NCBI GenBank assembly: GCA_020024645.1
Contig: JAHHTN010000012.1
Location: 1 to 37,945, forward strand
DNA: 37,945 nucleotides
Direction of reading: 5' to 3'
DNA from: Faecalimonas sp.
GTDB lineage: Bacteria; Bacillota; Clostridia; Lachnospirales; Lachnospiraceae
Shown: piece by piece, positions 1-6,629 of the stretch
How the letters are laid out: each line of letters starts with the position of its first letter
Position numbering within the stretch: the stretch's first letter is position 1
Notes under the pieces: generated by a model
Databases searched by the model: none
Seen by the model: the letters and a program-made list of their open reading frames with translations, nothing else
What the model was told of the DNA's origin: nothing
Made by a program: the position numbers and the translations under genes

Positions 1-827
1 GTATTCAATATATAAGAACTTTCTTTTTGATCACTTTCCTTTTTAGATGTTCCCTCTTCATATACAACTGCTACCGAGTCTTTATCCAAAAATTCTCCTG
101 TATATTCTGAATCTCCTGTCAAATAATTCATTTCAACTCCTGGCTGTACATTGTAGAAGAATACGCAATAAGAAATTCCTTTTCCACTATCTTCAACAGA
201 GTACCCTTCCATAAGCAAACCTCTGCAAAGCATTTCTTTATCTACAAAAACAGGCGTTACTCTATACATGACATGGTTTCCTGTTTCTTTTATATAGTCT
301 GCTACCATATTTTCATACTCTAACATTTCCAGATTCATATATCTAGTTCCGCTTACAAGATTCTTTTCATTTGCATTTTCTGCTCCTAACTGCCAACCAA
401 TACAATGTGCTCTATTTAAAATAAATTTTCCTTGTACACAATCATATTTTTTCGAGTGCCATCCAGTAGGTTTTACATTTCCAATTTTCCCTCTTTTTTC
501 CTTCTCATCTGGCATAGTATCTTTACTTAAACTAGCAACCGAAGTTGTACAACGTCCTAACGAATCTAATTCCCCATATGTTTCAAAAGATTTATCTGTT
601 ACTTCTTCTTTAGTAAAATACGGAACATTTCCATTCACTTCGACATATGGTTCTCCACTGTATTCTGGAATAGACTTATAATCAAAAGTTCCACCTGATA
701 AAGCAACCTCATTTTCTTTCTGATTAGATGTCAATGTTTTTACATCTCCACAAGCAATTACGCTAGTAGATAGCATAAAAACAAGTAATAAACTTTGAAT
801 TTTCTTTAAAATCTGTTTCTTCTTCAT
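1..827 (-). CDS. Secreted lipoprotein DNA/RNA non-specific endonuclease (EndA/NucA type), 3' end outside the window
   Basis: The frame is open from an ATG at 825-827 to the left edge, about 275 residues, so the C-terminus is missing. It begins with a lysine-rich stretch, a hydrophobic segment and a lipobox-like VIAC with Cys at residue 26, so it is probably a lipoprotein on the outer face of the membrane. The middle reads NRAHCIGWQLGAENANEKN, the His-containing core of the Endonuclea_NS_2 family, with the likely general-base His at residue 141 and metal-binding Asn just after; it continues with VSGTRYMN and then VQPGVEMNYLTGDSEYTG. These features match bacterial DNA-entry or scavenging nucleases. 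A GGGTG ribosome site precedes the start. It lies 17 nt after the recombinase stop, so both may be on one transcript. Substrate and true role, cargo or part of DNA transfer, are inference. Confidence 0.85.
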   Translation of the reverse strand, partial: MKKKQILKKIQSLLLVFMLSTSVIACGDVKTLTSNQKENEVALSGGTFDYKSIPEYSGEPYVEVNGNVPYFTKEEVTDKSFETYGELDSLGRCTTSVASLSKDTMPDEKEKRGKIGNVKPTGWHSKKYDCVQGKFILNRAHCIGWQLGAENANEKNLVSGTRYMNLEMLEYENMVADYIKETGNHVMYRVTPVFVDKEMLCRGLLMEGYSVEDSGKGISYCVFFYNVQPGVEMNYLTGDSEYTGEFLDKDSVAVVYEEGTSKKESDQKESSYILN

Positions 828-844
828 AATTTTTCACCCTTTCT

Positions 845-2422
845 TTATCCATATGGATTTGAAAAACGATAATAAATATCTAACATACCATCTTCATGCA
901 CTTCTATTTTATCTATCAATTCCAAAACCATTTCTCTCGTAAGTTCTGACACATCTATGTAATTTTTAAAAGCTTCAACCCACTCATCATGCTGGAGATC
1001 TAACTTTTCTTGCAAATTTAATTTTTCAATCACATTTTCCCTTTGTAATTGAAACTCTCTAATCTGTTTATCATATTCTCCAATATAATAGATATATTTT
1101 TTCTTATCTATTAATTCTTCCATAAAATTTTGATATGTTTTATTTTTGTAGGTTTCTATTTTTTCTATCTGCCCTTCTATCTGTTTTAATTGAAGCGAAT
1201 AATTTACTTTACACGATTCAACCGCTTCAAATTTTTGAAGTTCATCTACATCTGCCTGTGTCAATATTTTTTTTGCTTCTTCTTTTATCGAAGCCAATAC
1301 TGTCTCTTCTAGTTCATCATTTTTAATGCTATGACTACTACAAAATTTTTTCCCATGTTGCTTATATGTTTTACATATATACCCAACAAATTTTTGATTC
1401 TGTCTTCTTTCATATTTTCTATTCATGCTATGCTTACAATCTGCACAAAAAAGAACGCCCGAAAATATTCCTTTCGTCTCAGTTCCGGAAACACTTCTTG
1501 TTTTCATTTTCTGTATTTCCTGCACTCTGTTAAAAATCTCTCTGCTTATGATAGCAGCATGTGTATTCGCAACAATAATCCATTCCTCTTTCGGTAAAGA
1601 AACTTTCTTTTTATCTTTATACGAAAGTTTATTCGTTTTGTTCTGCACTAGATCTCCCACATAAGTCTGATTATTTAAAATAGAATGTATCGTTTGATAA
1701 GACCACACTTTTGTTGTCTTTAATGCTTTACTGTTCTTATAATTTTCTCCCAATATTTGTTGTTTATATAAAGTCGGAATTAAAATTCCTTCTCCTGATA
1801 ATATAGAACCTATTTTCGCTTTCCCATATCCAGTCAAATACAATTGAAATATTTTTTGAACAACATTGGCAGCGTATTCATCTATAATTAAATGATTATG
1901 ATTTTGAGGATCACGTTTATATCCATATGGACATGAAGAACCCAAAAACTGTCCATTTTTCATTTTTATTTTAAAAGCACTACGAATATTTTCAGATAAA
2001 TCCTCACAATACCATTCATTTACTAACCCGTTTATCTGACGTGACTTTTTATTGGCAGCTACTGCTGTGTCTACTCCATCCACTACCCCTATAAAACGTA
2101 TACCCAAATTTAAAAAATCATGATGTAAATATTTTTCTATATGTTCCATATTTCTTGAAAAACGTGATTGCGTCTTGGCAAGAATAATGTCAAACAACCC
2201 TAACTTTGCATCTTCTATCATTTCTTCAAATCCTGGTCTATCATCATACAAACCACTTTCATCATCGTCTGAATAAACTTTTACAATCTGAAAATTATTT
2301 TTCAAAGCATACTCTGTTAATAACAATCTTTGATTTTTTATACTAGCACTATCATCTCCTTCATTCACTTTATCCAAGTCTTCTTTACTTAATCTAAGGT
2401 ATAATACTACACGATTTTTCAT
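845..2422 (-). CDS. Large serine recombinase / integrase of a mobile element
   Basis: This is a 525-residue site-specific recombinase that would cut and exchange DNA through a phosphoserine link. The N-terminal resolvase domain starts LYLRLSKED, with Arg10 and the presumed nucleophile Ser12, and carries the second conserved block QSRFSRN. The Recombinase domain follows (SCPYGYKRDP), then a zinc-ribbon with the first CxxC in LFCADCKHSM and later Cys in YICKTY and KKFCSSH, and a C-terminal coiled coil rich in Glu and Lys. Length and domain order fit transposases and integrases of the Tn4451/Tn5397 type (TnpX, TndX). An AAAGGAG site lies 10 nt before the ATG at 2420-2422. Its position downstream of transfer genes is usual for clostridial conjugative elements. 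It looks intact, although the element it served is not. Confidence 0.95.
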   Translation of the reverse strand: MKNRVVLYLRLSKEDLDKVNEGDDSASIKNQRLLLTEYALKNNFQIVKVYSDDDESGLYDDRPGFEEMIEDAKLGLFDIILAKTQSRFSRNMEHIEKYLHHDFLNLGIRFIGVVDGVDTAVAANKKSRQINGLVNEWYCEDLSENIRSAFKIKMKNGQFLGSSCPYGYKRDPQNHNHLIIDEYAANVVQKIFQLYLTGYGKAKIGSILSGEGILIPTLYKQQILGENYKNSKALKTTKVWSYQTIHSILNNQTYVGDLVQNKTNKLSYKDKKKVSLPKEEWIIVANTHAAIISREIFNRVQEIQKMKTRSVSGTETKGIFSGVLFCADCKHSMNRKYERRQNQKFVGYICKTYKQHGKKFCSSHSIKNDELEETVLASIKEEAKKILTQADVDELQKFEAVESCKVNYSLQLKQIEGQIEKIETYKNKTYQNFMEELIDKKKYIYYIGEYDKQIREFQLQRENVIEKLNLQEKLDLQHDEWVEAFKNYIDVSELTREMVLELIDKIEVHEDGMLDIYYRFSNPYG

Positions 2423-2448
2423 TTAGCATTGCTCCTTTTGCATAAAAT

Positions 2449-2494
2449 ATTATACCCTTATGACATATACTCCAAAAGTATACATCATAAGGGT
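2449..2494 (-). promoter_or_regulatory. Imperfect 41-nt palindrome overlapping the recombinase promoter (operator or att-site candidate)
   Basis: ACCCTTATGA-CA-TATACT at 2454-2471 is mirrored by AGTATA-CA-TCATAAGGGT at 2477-2494, 16 of 18 positions pairing across a 5-nt centre. On the minus strand the arms cover a possible promoter: TATAAT at 2449-2454 and a weak -35 TTTTGG at 2472-2477, 17 nt apart. The recombinase ATG is 27 nt from the -10. Either a regulator or the recombinase itself binds here, or this is the palindromic crossover site normally found beside the gene of a large serine recombinase. No T-tract follows, so it is not a standard terminator. Confidence 0.6.
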
Positions 2495-2508
2495 TATATT
2501 TACCATCT

Positions 2509-2610
2509 CTATTTTCTATGGATTTTAATTACATTTTTCATGCACTCTAGAAGAGGCTTCTCCCCATAAATCACTTTGATTTTTATATTTTTTCTGTTTT
2601 TATCGTTCAC
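2509..2610 (-). CDS. Small basic protein of 33 residues in the mobile element
   Basis: A GTG start at 2608-2610 is preceded by GCGAGGA at a normal distance, and the frame runs 33 codons to TAG at 2509-2511. It begins MNDKNRKNIKIKVIYGEKPL and ends in Lys/Arg-rich residues. Conjugative elements often carry such short ORFs between the transfer genes and the recombinase, sometimes as excision or control proteins. No family was recognised; the function is unknown. It is supported mainly by the ribosome site, the direction shared with neighbours and its amino-acid composition, so some doubt remains that it is translated. Confidence 0.45.
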   Translation of the reverse strand: MNDKNRKNIKIKVIYGEKPLLECMKNVIKIHRK

Positions 2611-2681
2611 TTTTATCCTCGCTTTTCTTTTAATATATGAGTAAGTTAAGCAATCTTATAACATTAATTTGCAGATTTTCC

Positions 2682-2888
2682 CTACTCCCAATTTAATTTT
2701 TTCAAATCTTCTTTTGCTTCTCTAATTTCCATTATCTTGTCCAACAATTCATAAAAATCCACATCACTATATACTTTTCGTAGTATTGCATCACGTTTCA
2801 TTCTATGTATGATTTCTAATGAATCACAATAAATCCTTTCCAATCGTTCGTCACTTATTTTCTCTACATAGATGTACTCTTTACCCAT
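2682..2888 (-). CDS. Small unknown protein coupled to the TcpC-like gene
   Basis: A 68-residue, mostly helical and charged protein starting MGKEYIYVEKI. The ATG at 2886-2888 lies one base after the TAA of the TcpC-like gene (2890-2892), so translation is probably coupled. A TTG five codons upstream is possible but badly spaced. The repeated charged helices (DERLERIYCDSLEIIHRMKRD) suggest a small helical bundle or a partner-binding protein. No named family was recognised. Its place between the transfer gene and the recombinase points to a role within the mobile element. Confidence 0.6.
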   Translation of the reverse strand: MGKEYIYVEKISDERLERIYCDSLEIIHRMKRDAILRKVYSDVDFYELLDKIMEIREAKEDLKKLNWE

Positions 2889-2889
2889 T

Positions 2890-3801
2890 TTATTTTCTTT
2901 CAATAACCTTCCAATTATCTTGTTTTTCTAATACTAGATTGTATTCAAATGTCTGAAGTGCATCTGTAAACAAAGACTTATATGAAACCAAAAGATGAAC
3001 TTCTACCCTATTTTTATGAACAGACGTAATCACCACTTTATCAAGTGTGTTAAATTGATAACTGTCCATATGTATTTCTGGCATAATTCCCTCTTTCGCA
3101 TAATACTTCAATTCTTTTTCTGATAAAGATGGATATACTGCAAAAAAATCTTCTAAAAATTCACTTACACTTTCTTTTAAATCTACTTCAACATTTTCTG
3201 CTTCTATCTCTTCTTTTAATAGAACCGGTGACTTTTTCGGTAAATCTGTTAATGTAGGAAACTTCTTAATAAGCATATTGTTCTTTTTATCTACATATAC
3301 AACTGTTTCATAAGGTTGTTCTATTTTCTTTTCTCCTGTAGCATTAATCACTTTCTGGCCGACTTCAAACACTACTTTATATTCCTTATCCTTAATTTTT
3401 TCTACATTCCATACATCCAATTTATAAACTTCCGAACGATTTGTCATTTCTGCTGTGGACATTCCTTGTATAGTCCGCACTAGATCTTCATTCGCATATT
3501 TTTCCAGTTCCATTACTCGTAAATCCATATTTTCTTTGGTGTTATCCCAAGAAAAATACTCTCTTGCAAATCCTCTAACAAAATTTTCAATTCCATTCGT
3601 ACTAACCACTCTTTCTTCCACTATTTCTCGTTCATGAATCGTATGTCTATCTATTGCTGTAAAATTTTTATAAATTGCAAACACAAAGCTTATCCCTAAT
3701 AAAATCCACAAAAAAACTACACGCTTACTGTGTAGTCCTTCATGTTTCACTCTTTCTTTTTGTCCCTGTTTTTCTTTCTTTTTGCCTAATTTCATTTTCA
3801 T
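2890..3801 (-). CDS. TcpC-like conjugal transfer protein (Tn916 Orf13 family)
   Basis: About 303 residues: a short basic cytoplasmic tail, one membrane segment near residues 29-46 (VVFLWILLGISFVFAIYKNF), then a long extracytoplasmic part in two similar halves. This is the layout of TcpC of Gram-positive conjugation machines, a bitopic protein with two NTF2-like domains that anchors the mating channel. The region EYFSWDNTKENMDLRVMELE and the later VSEFLEDFFAVYPSLSEKEL fit the starts of the two domains. Start chosen at the ATG at 3799-3801 after AGGAAG; a GTG just before and an ATG two codons later are alternatives. It sits downstream of the lysin gene, as in Tn916-type modules. Family assignment is by layout and motif look. 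Confidence 0.8.
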   Translation of the reverse strand: MKMKLGKKKEKQGQKERVKHEGLHSKRVVFLWILLGISFVFAIYKNFTAIDRHTIHEREIVEERVVSTNGIENFVRGFAREYFSWDNTKENMDLRVMELEKYANEDLVRTIQGMSTAEMTNRSEVYKLDVWNVEKIKDKEYKVVFEVGQKVINATGEKKIEQPYETVVYVDKKNNMLIKKFPTLTDLPKKSPVLLKEEIEAENVEVDLKESVSEFLEDFFAVYPSLSEKELKYYAKEGIMPEIHMDSYQFNTLDKVVITSVHKNRVEVHLLVSYKSLFTDALQTFEYNLVLEKQDNWKVIERK

Positions 3802-3807
3802 CACTTC

Positions 3808-4035
3808 CTATTCTTCTATTCTTGTTCCAAAGAAAAATTTATACTTCTCATTTTTTATTGTTACACAAAATACTTTTTTATCTATTCGAGGTATTACAAA
3901 TGAAAAAACAAGTCCTATTCTATCTTCATCTTTCTGAACTTCTTCTAATATAACCTCCCTTCGATATTCTTGCGCTTCTAACAAATAGCCCGTCATTTTT
4001 TCAATCAACTTCTCTTGATTTACTTCCTTAGGAAT
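3808..4035 (-). CDS. Unknown small protein with an unclear start codon
   Basis: The frame 3808-4062 is open and in register with the gene before it, separated only by that gene's TAG at 4063-4065. The best ribosome site, GGAGGAAAAG at 4041-4050, is followed after about ten bases by ATT at 4033-4035 and has no ATG, GTG or TTG at a good distance; the first standard start is TTG at 4006-4008, giving 66 residues. The product is a charged peptide ending in FVIPRIDKKVFCVTIKNEKY. No family was recognised. It may start at ATT, as infC does, or at TTG, or be the C-terminal part of the preceding gene cut off by a stop mutation. Confidence 0.5.
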   Translation of the reverse strand: MPKEVNQEKLIEKMTGYLLEAQEYRREVILEEVQKDEDRIGLVFSFVIPRIDKKVFCVTIKNEKYKFFFGTRIEE

Positions 4036-4062
4036 TTTTTCTTTTCCTCCAACAATAATAAT

Positions 4063-4602
4063 CTAGCCAACATCTACATTTTCATATCCTGGATCATAAC
4101 TTTCATTTACTAATGCTTTTTCTTCTTCTGTGGGTTTCTTTCCAGCAACACTTTCTATTTCTTCAATTTTAGGCAAAGTATCCGTAAATGCAAATTTAAC
4201 TTCTTCATCAAACTTAAACACTCCTTCTACTTTATATGCACCATCATTTACAAGACAATAAAATTTCCAACTTTCTTGGTCAAGTTCTTCTATCTTTTCA
4301 TAAATTTCTATTTTCTTTGGAACTACCCCCTCATCATACAACCACTCCTGTATACACTTTTTAAATTCTTCTAATTCTTTTGTTCCAAAGAAAAACAATC
4401 CATCAAGATTTTCAAAAGAAACATTTTCTTGAATTCTTCTTTTCTCTTGTATTTCTTGTGAATTCATATTTCGTTTCTTTTCTATTGATAAATTCTTTTC
4501 TTTTTTACTTTTTACCTCTTTCTTATCTTTAGCCAAAAACATTGTCGTAAAAATACTCCCTATAACTAAAATTGTTAATGAAATCACTATTTTTTTCTTC
4601 AT
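4063..4602 (-). CDS. Membrane-anchored or secreted protein of unknown function
   Basis: 179 residues. An N-terminal KKK and hydrophobic segment (about residues 4-24) form a signal peptide or membrane anchor; there is no lipobox Cys. A Lys/Glu-rich linker (about 25-60) leads to a small folded domain that starts NLDGLFFFGTKELEEFKKCI and has the alternating pattern of an alpha-beta fold. Its start is 11 nt after the hydrolase stop with a good AGGAGG-type site, and the same operon then carries TcpC. Proteins of this build are common beside the lysin in clostridial conjugative elements and may sit in the wall-spanning channel; that role is inference. No family was recognised. Confidence 0.65.
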   Translation of the reverse strand: MKKKIVISLTILVIGSIFTTMFLAKDKKEVKSKKEKNLSIEKKRNMNSQEIQEKRRIQENVSFENLDGLFFFGTKELEEFKKCIQEWLYDEGVVPKKIEIYEKIEELDQESWKFYCLVNDGAYKVEGVFKFDEEVKFAFTDTLPKIEEIESVAGKKPTEEEKALVNESYDPGYENVDVG

Positions 4603-4613
4603 TCTTTTTCCTC

Positions 4614-5255
4614 CTAAAATCTTTCATAATACTCTAATGCTTTTTTTATTCGCCTAGGCATATTGGGCTTTCCTGCTCTTTCAAAGCAAGTTTCAAATAC
4701 TTTTGTTGCCCACTCAACATTAGTTGTATGCATAAAGGAGTTAAGCCCACCATAATTCCTATCCATTAATGTCTTTGTTGTTGGATCTCCACCTTGCAAC
4801 TCAAATATAAGAAAATCAAGCTGTACTTTTAGATCTGTCCAAGGTACTCCTCTTCCTTTAGCCATAGCATCCAACCGCTTCCAACGTCCTACTCCTTTAG
4901 TATAATTTTCCCATTGGCATATTCCTGCGGCCGGTCCTTTTCCTCCACCTTGAATATTCGCTGGATTAACACCACTCTCCTGATACATATTGCCCATTAT
5001 CCCACATGTGCTTGCCTTAGAAAATCCTGCTTTAATCAAATAATTATAGACCTGTTCTTCTAAACTATTTCCTTCTACATTACTATTAAATGGATACGCT
5101 GGTATTCCATATCCATAGATATGTTCCTTTGTCCTTGTTTTTGCAGCACACGTATTTCCATGTGCATTGCTAAAATCACTTGTATTTCCCTCAACTGTAA
5201 CTATCTTATCACCTGTACTATACTGTACAATTCCAACATGATCCGTTATGGAATC
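4614..5255 (-). pseudogene. 5'-truncated conjugation peptidoglycan hydrolase: end of a CHAP domain plus phage-tail-type lysozyme domain
   Basis: The frame is open from just after a TGA at 5256-5258 down to 4614, far longer than the TTG-start ORF at 5039. The upstream part reads DSITDHVGIVQYSTGDKIVTVEGN (given in two pieces: DSITDHVGIV and then a strand ending VEGN), the C-terminal half of a CHAP amidase domain including its catalytic-region His. A linker follows, then GIMGNMYQESGVNP and AAGICQWENYTKGVGRW, the core of the Phage_lysozyme2 domain. Tn916-like elements carry two-domain wall hydrolases of this kind to open the wall for mating. The N-terminus, including the CHAP cysteine and any signal peptide, is missing, so secretion and activity are unlikely. 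The break lies at about 5250-5258. Confidence 0.8.
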
Positions 5256-5483
5256 TCAATTGCTGATTTTTTAAATGTATCTTTAGAATATCTAATGACT
5301 GGAGAAGAAAAAAACAATGACAACAAATACTATCTAAATGATGAAACTGCTGAAATCGCACAAGAAATTTTTGAAAACAAAGATTTACGTTCACTTTTTG
5401 ATATGTCAAGGAAAATGCCTCCTGAACGTCTGAAGGCACATTTAGAATTTATGAAAAAATTGGAGGAACAGGAAAATAAATAA
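5253..5483 (+). pseudogene. C-terminal remnant of an XRE-family repressor
   Basis: From about 5253 the plus strand reads SIADFLNVSLEYLMTGEEKN and continues in a charged helical tail to TAA at 5481-5483. SIADFLNVSLEYLMTGE is the end of an XRE helix-turn-helix domain; the recognition helix and everything before it are missing, because bases left of 5250 belong to the hydrolase on the other strand. It cannot bind DNA as it stands. The next gene is an ImmA/IrrE-like protein, the usual partner of such repressors in mobile elements, so the pair is a broken repressor/protease control module. It could be translated from the ATG at 5238 as an 82-residue peptide, but no good ribosome site is seen. Confidence 0.7.
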
Positions 5484-5488
5484 TCATT

Positions 5489-5752
5489 ATGTATAACTCT
5501 TTATTAAACGAATATATCGGTGTGCATCTTATTGATATGGACTCTCTTATTAAAGAGCAAGTTGTTTCTAATCCAGATGGGAGTTTTTCTATATTTATTA
5601 ATGCACGTTTAAGTGCCGATCAACAAATGAAAGCGTATCATCATGCTTTATCACACATCATAAATTCAGACTTTGAAAAAGAAGATGTAAATCAAATTGA
5701 AACAGACACGCATCGAATGAAATCTTATGAATTTCACACACAAAAAAAGTAG
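5489..5752 (+). CDS. Short ImmA/IrrE-like (DUF955-type) protein
   Basis: 87 residues starting MYNSLLNEYIGVHLIDMD. The part VVSNPDGSFSIFINARLSADQQMKAYHHALSHIINSDFEKEDV, read in pieces, has the look of compact ImmA/IrrE-like proteins found behind XRE repressors in Lachnospiraceae: a beta hairpin carrying the FINARLS motif, then a helix with HALSH in place of HExxH. In the full family that helix binds zinc and the Glu is the base for cleaving a repressor; here Glu is replaced by Ala, so catalysis is doubtful. It starts 5 nt after the repressor remnant and ends in a strong terminator. Whether it is expressed is unclear, since its upstream promoter was probably lost with the front of the repressor gene. 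Confidence 0.6.
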   Translation: MYNSLLNEYIGVHLIDMDSLIKEQVVSNPDGSFSIFINARLSADQQMKAYHHALSHIINSDFEKEDVNQIETDTHRMKSYEFHTQKK

Positions 5753-5772
5753 AGGGCTTTTCCTCTACTTTT
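5745..5772. terminator. Bidirectional intrinsic terminator
   Basis: AAAAGTAGAGG and CCTCTACTTTT form a perfect 11-bp stem over a 6-nt loop, with A and T runs on both sides. It overlaps the end of the ImmA-like gene on the plus strand and lies 41 nt beyond the fic stop on the minus strand, so it can serve both. Confidence 0.85.
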
Positions 5773-5813
5773 ATACGTTGTTTCTCCTTTCCAATAGTTT
5801 AGAAAAGATAATC

Positions 5814-6422
5814 TTATTTTAATTCTTCCGTCTTGAATACATTGTATCCTTCATAATGATAGCTTGCATCTATCCCCTTCATATACACTTTACGATCATT
5901 GATTTTATCGGTCAGTGCATTTTGGAGCAGGAACTTAATTTCCACATCTTTAACCGGGCTTCTCTCCATTGCAAGCAGATAATCCTCTTTGTCTACCAAA
6001 CTCCAATCTATCACCTTGCCAAGTTCACATTTTAATATTGCATCCAGCCAAATACGAGTACTTCTCCCATTTCCCTCACGGAATGGGTGTGCAACATTCA
6101 TCTCCACATACTTCTCAATGATTTGATTAAAATCCTTTTGCGGCATATGGTCTATGCTGTCCAATGCAGCGTTAAGGTACATTACAGGGGCAAAACGGAA
6201 GTTTCCTTTTGCAATATTAACGCTCCGCATTTGTCCTGCAAACTCATAAATATCTTCAAAGAGATAACGATGAATCGCCGCCAATCCTGCAAAGGTTTCT
6301 ACCTCAAATATATCCAACATACCTGTTTCAAAAAGTTCCAGGGCTTTCTTTTTGCTCATTTTCTCCTCGACTCTGGCAAGTTCTGCCGAGTCAGTAATTC
6401 CAAGTTTATTTTCTAATGCCAT
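5814..6422 (-). CDS. fic: Class III Fic protein (AMP-transferase) with C-terminal inhibitory motif
   Basis: 202 residues. The signature HPFREGNGRSTR at residues 112-123 matches the Fic motif HxFx(D/E)GNGRxxR, with catalytic His112 and ATP-phosphate-binding Arg residues; such enzymes move AMP from ATP onto Ser, Thr or Tyr of target proteins. Near the end, SYHYEG at 187-192 matches the inhibitory motif (S/T)xxxE(G/N), where Glu191 would block the ATP gamma-phosphate. Placement at the C-terminus marks class III, as in Neisseria NmFic, which is self-inhibited and needs no separate antitoxin. It has its own promoter and terminators on both sides, so it is a one-gene unit. Its bases look somewhat richer in GC than the flanking genes, which suggests transfer. 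Target unknown. Confidence 0.92.
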   Translation of the reverse strand: MALENKLGITDSAELARVEEKMSKKKALELFETGMLDIFEVETFAGLAAIHRYLFEDIYEFAGQMRSVNIAKGNFRFAPVMYLNAALDSIDHMPQKDFNQIIEKYVEMNVAHPFREGNGRSTRIWLDAILKCELGKVIDWSLVDKEDYLLAMERSPVKDVEIKFLLQNALTDKINDRKVYMKGIDASYHYEGYNVFKTEELK

Positions 6423-6445
6423 TTTTACGCCCCTTTCTTAATATC

Positions 6446-6474
6446 ATTATACATACTATTTTTATTATATACAA
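6446..6474 (-). promoter_or_regulatory. Promoter of fic
   Basis: On the minus strand TTGTAT (6469-6474) and TATAAT (6446-6451) are separated by 17 nt, and an AAAGGGG ribosome site precedes the fic ATG. A second TATAAT overlaps the spacer, so the exact start may differ. Confidence 0.6.
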
Positions 6475-6550
6475 TATTTACATTAAAATTTTAATGAATA
6501 CCAAGTATTTCTTATTGTATTTTAGATAATCTTCATAATCCATTCCATAA

Positions 6551-6580
6551 AAAAGTAGAGGTTTACACAGACCTCTACCT
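6551..6580 (-). terminator. Intrinsic terminator after the sod-rbr pair
   Basis: On the minus strand GTAGAGGT and ACCTCTAC (6571-6578 and 6555-6562) form an 8-bp stem followed by TTTTTT. It lies 50 nt beyond the rubrerythrin stop. Confidence 0.75.
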
Positions 6581-6629
6581 TTCTCTTTCTCATATTCTTC
6601 TATATTACTATTTCCCTTATCCGTAATAA

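Noticed and set aside
1135..1664. Plus-strand ORFs of 60-90 codons inside the recombinase
   Set aside because: They are shadows of the minus-strand recombinase, rich in Phe and Ser as expected from the complement of A-rich genes, with no ribosome sites.
2454..2494. The palindrome as a transcription terminator
   Set aside because: No U-run follows on either strand, and the minus-strand -10 of the recombinase lies in its outer edge.
5218..5439. Minus-strand ORF of 73 codons across the junction
   Set aside because: It lies opposite the XRE remnant, has no family-like sequence and no ribosome site; the true minus-strand frame here is the hydrolase ending at 5255.
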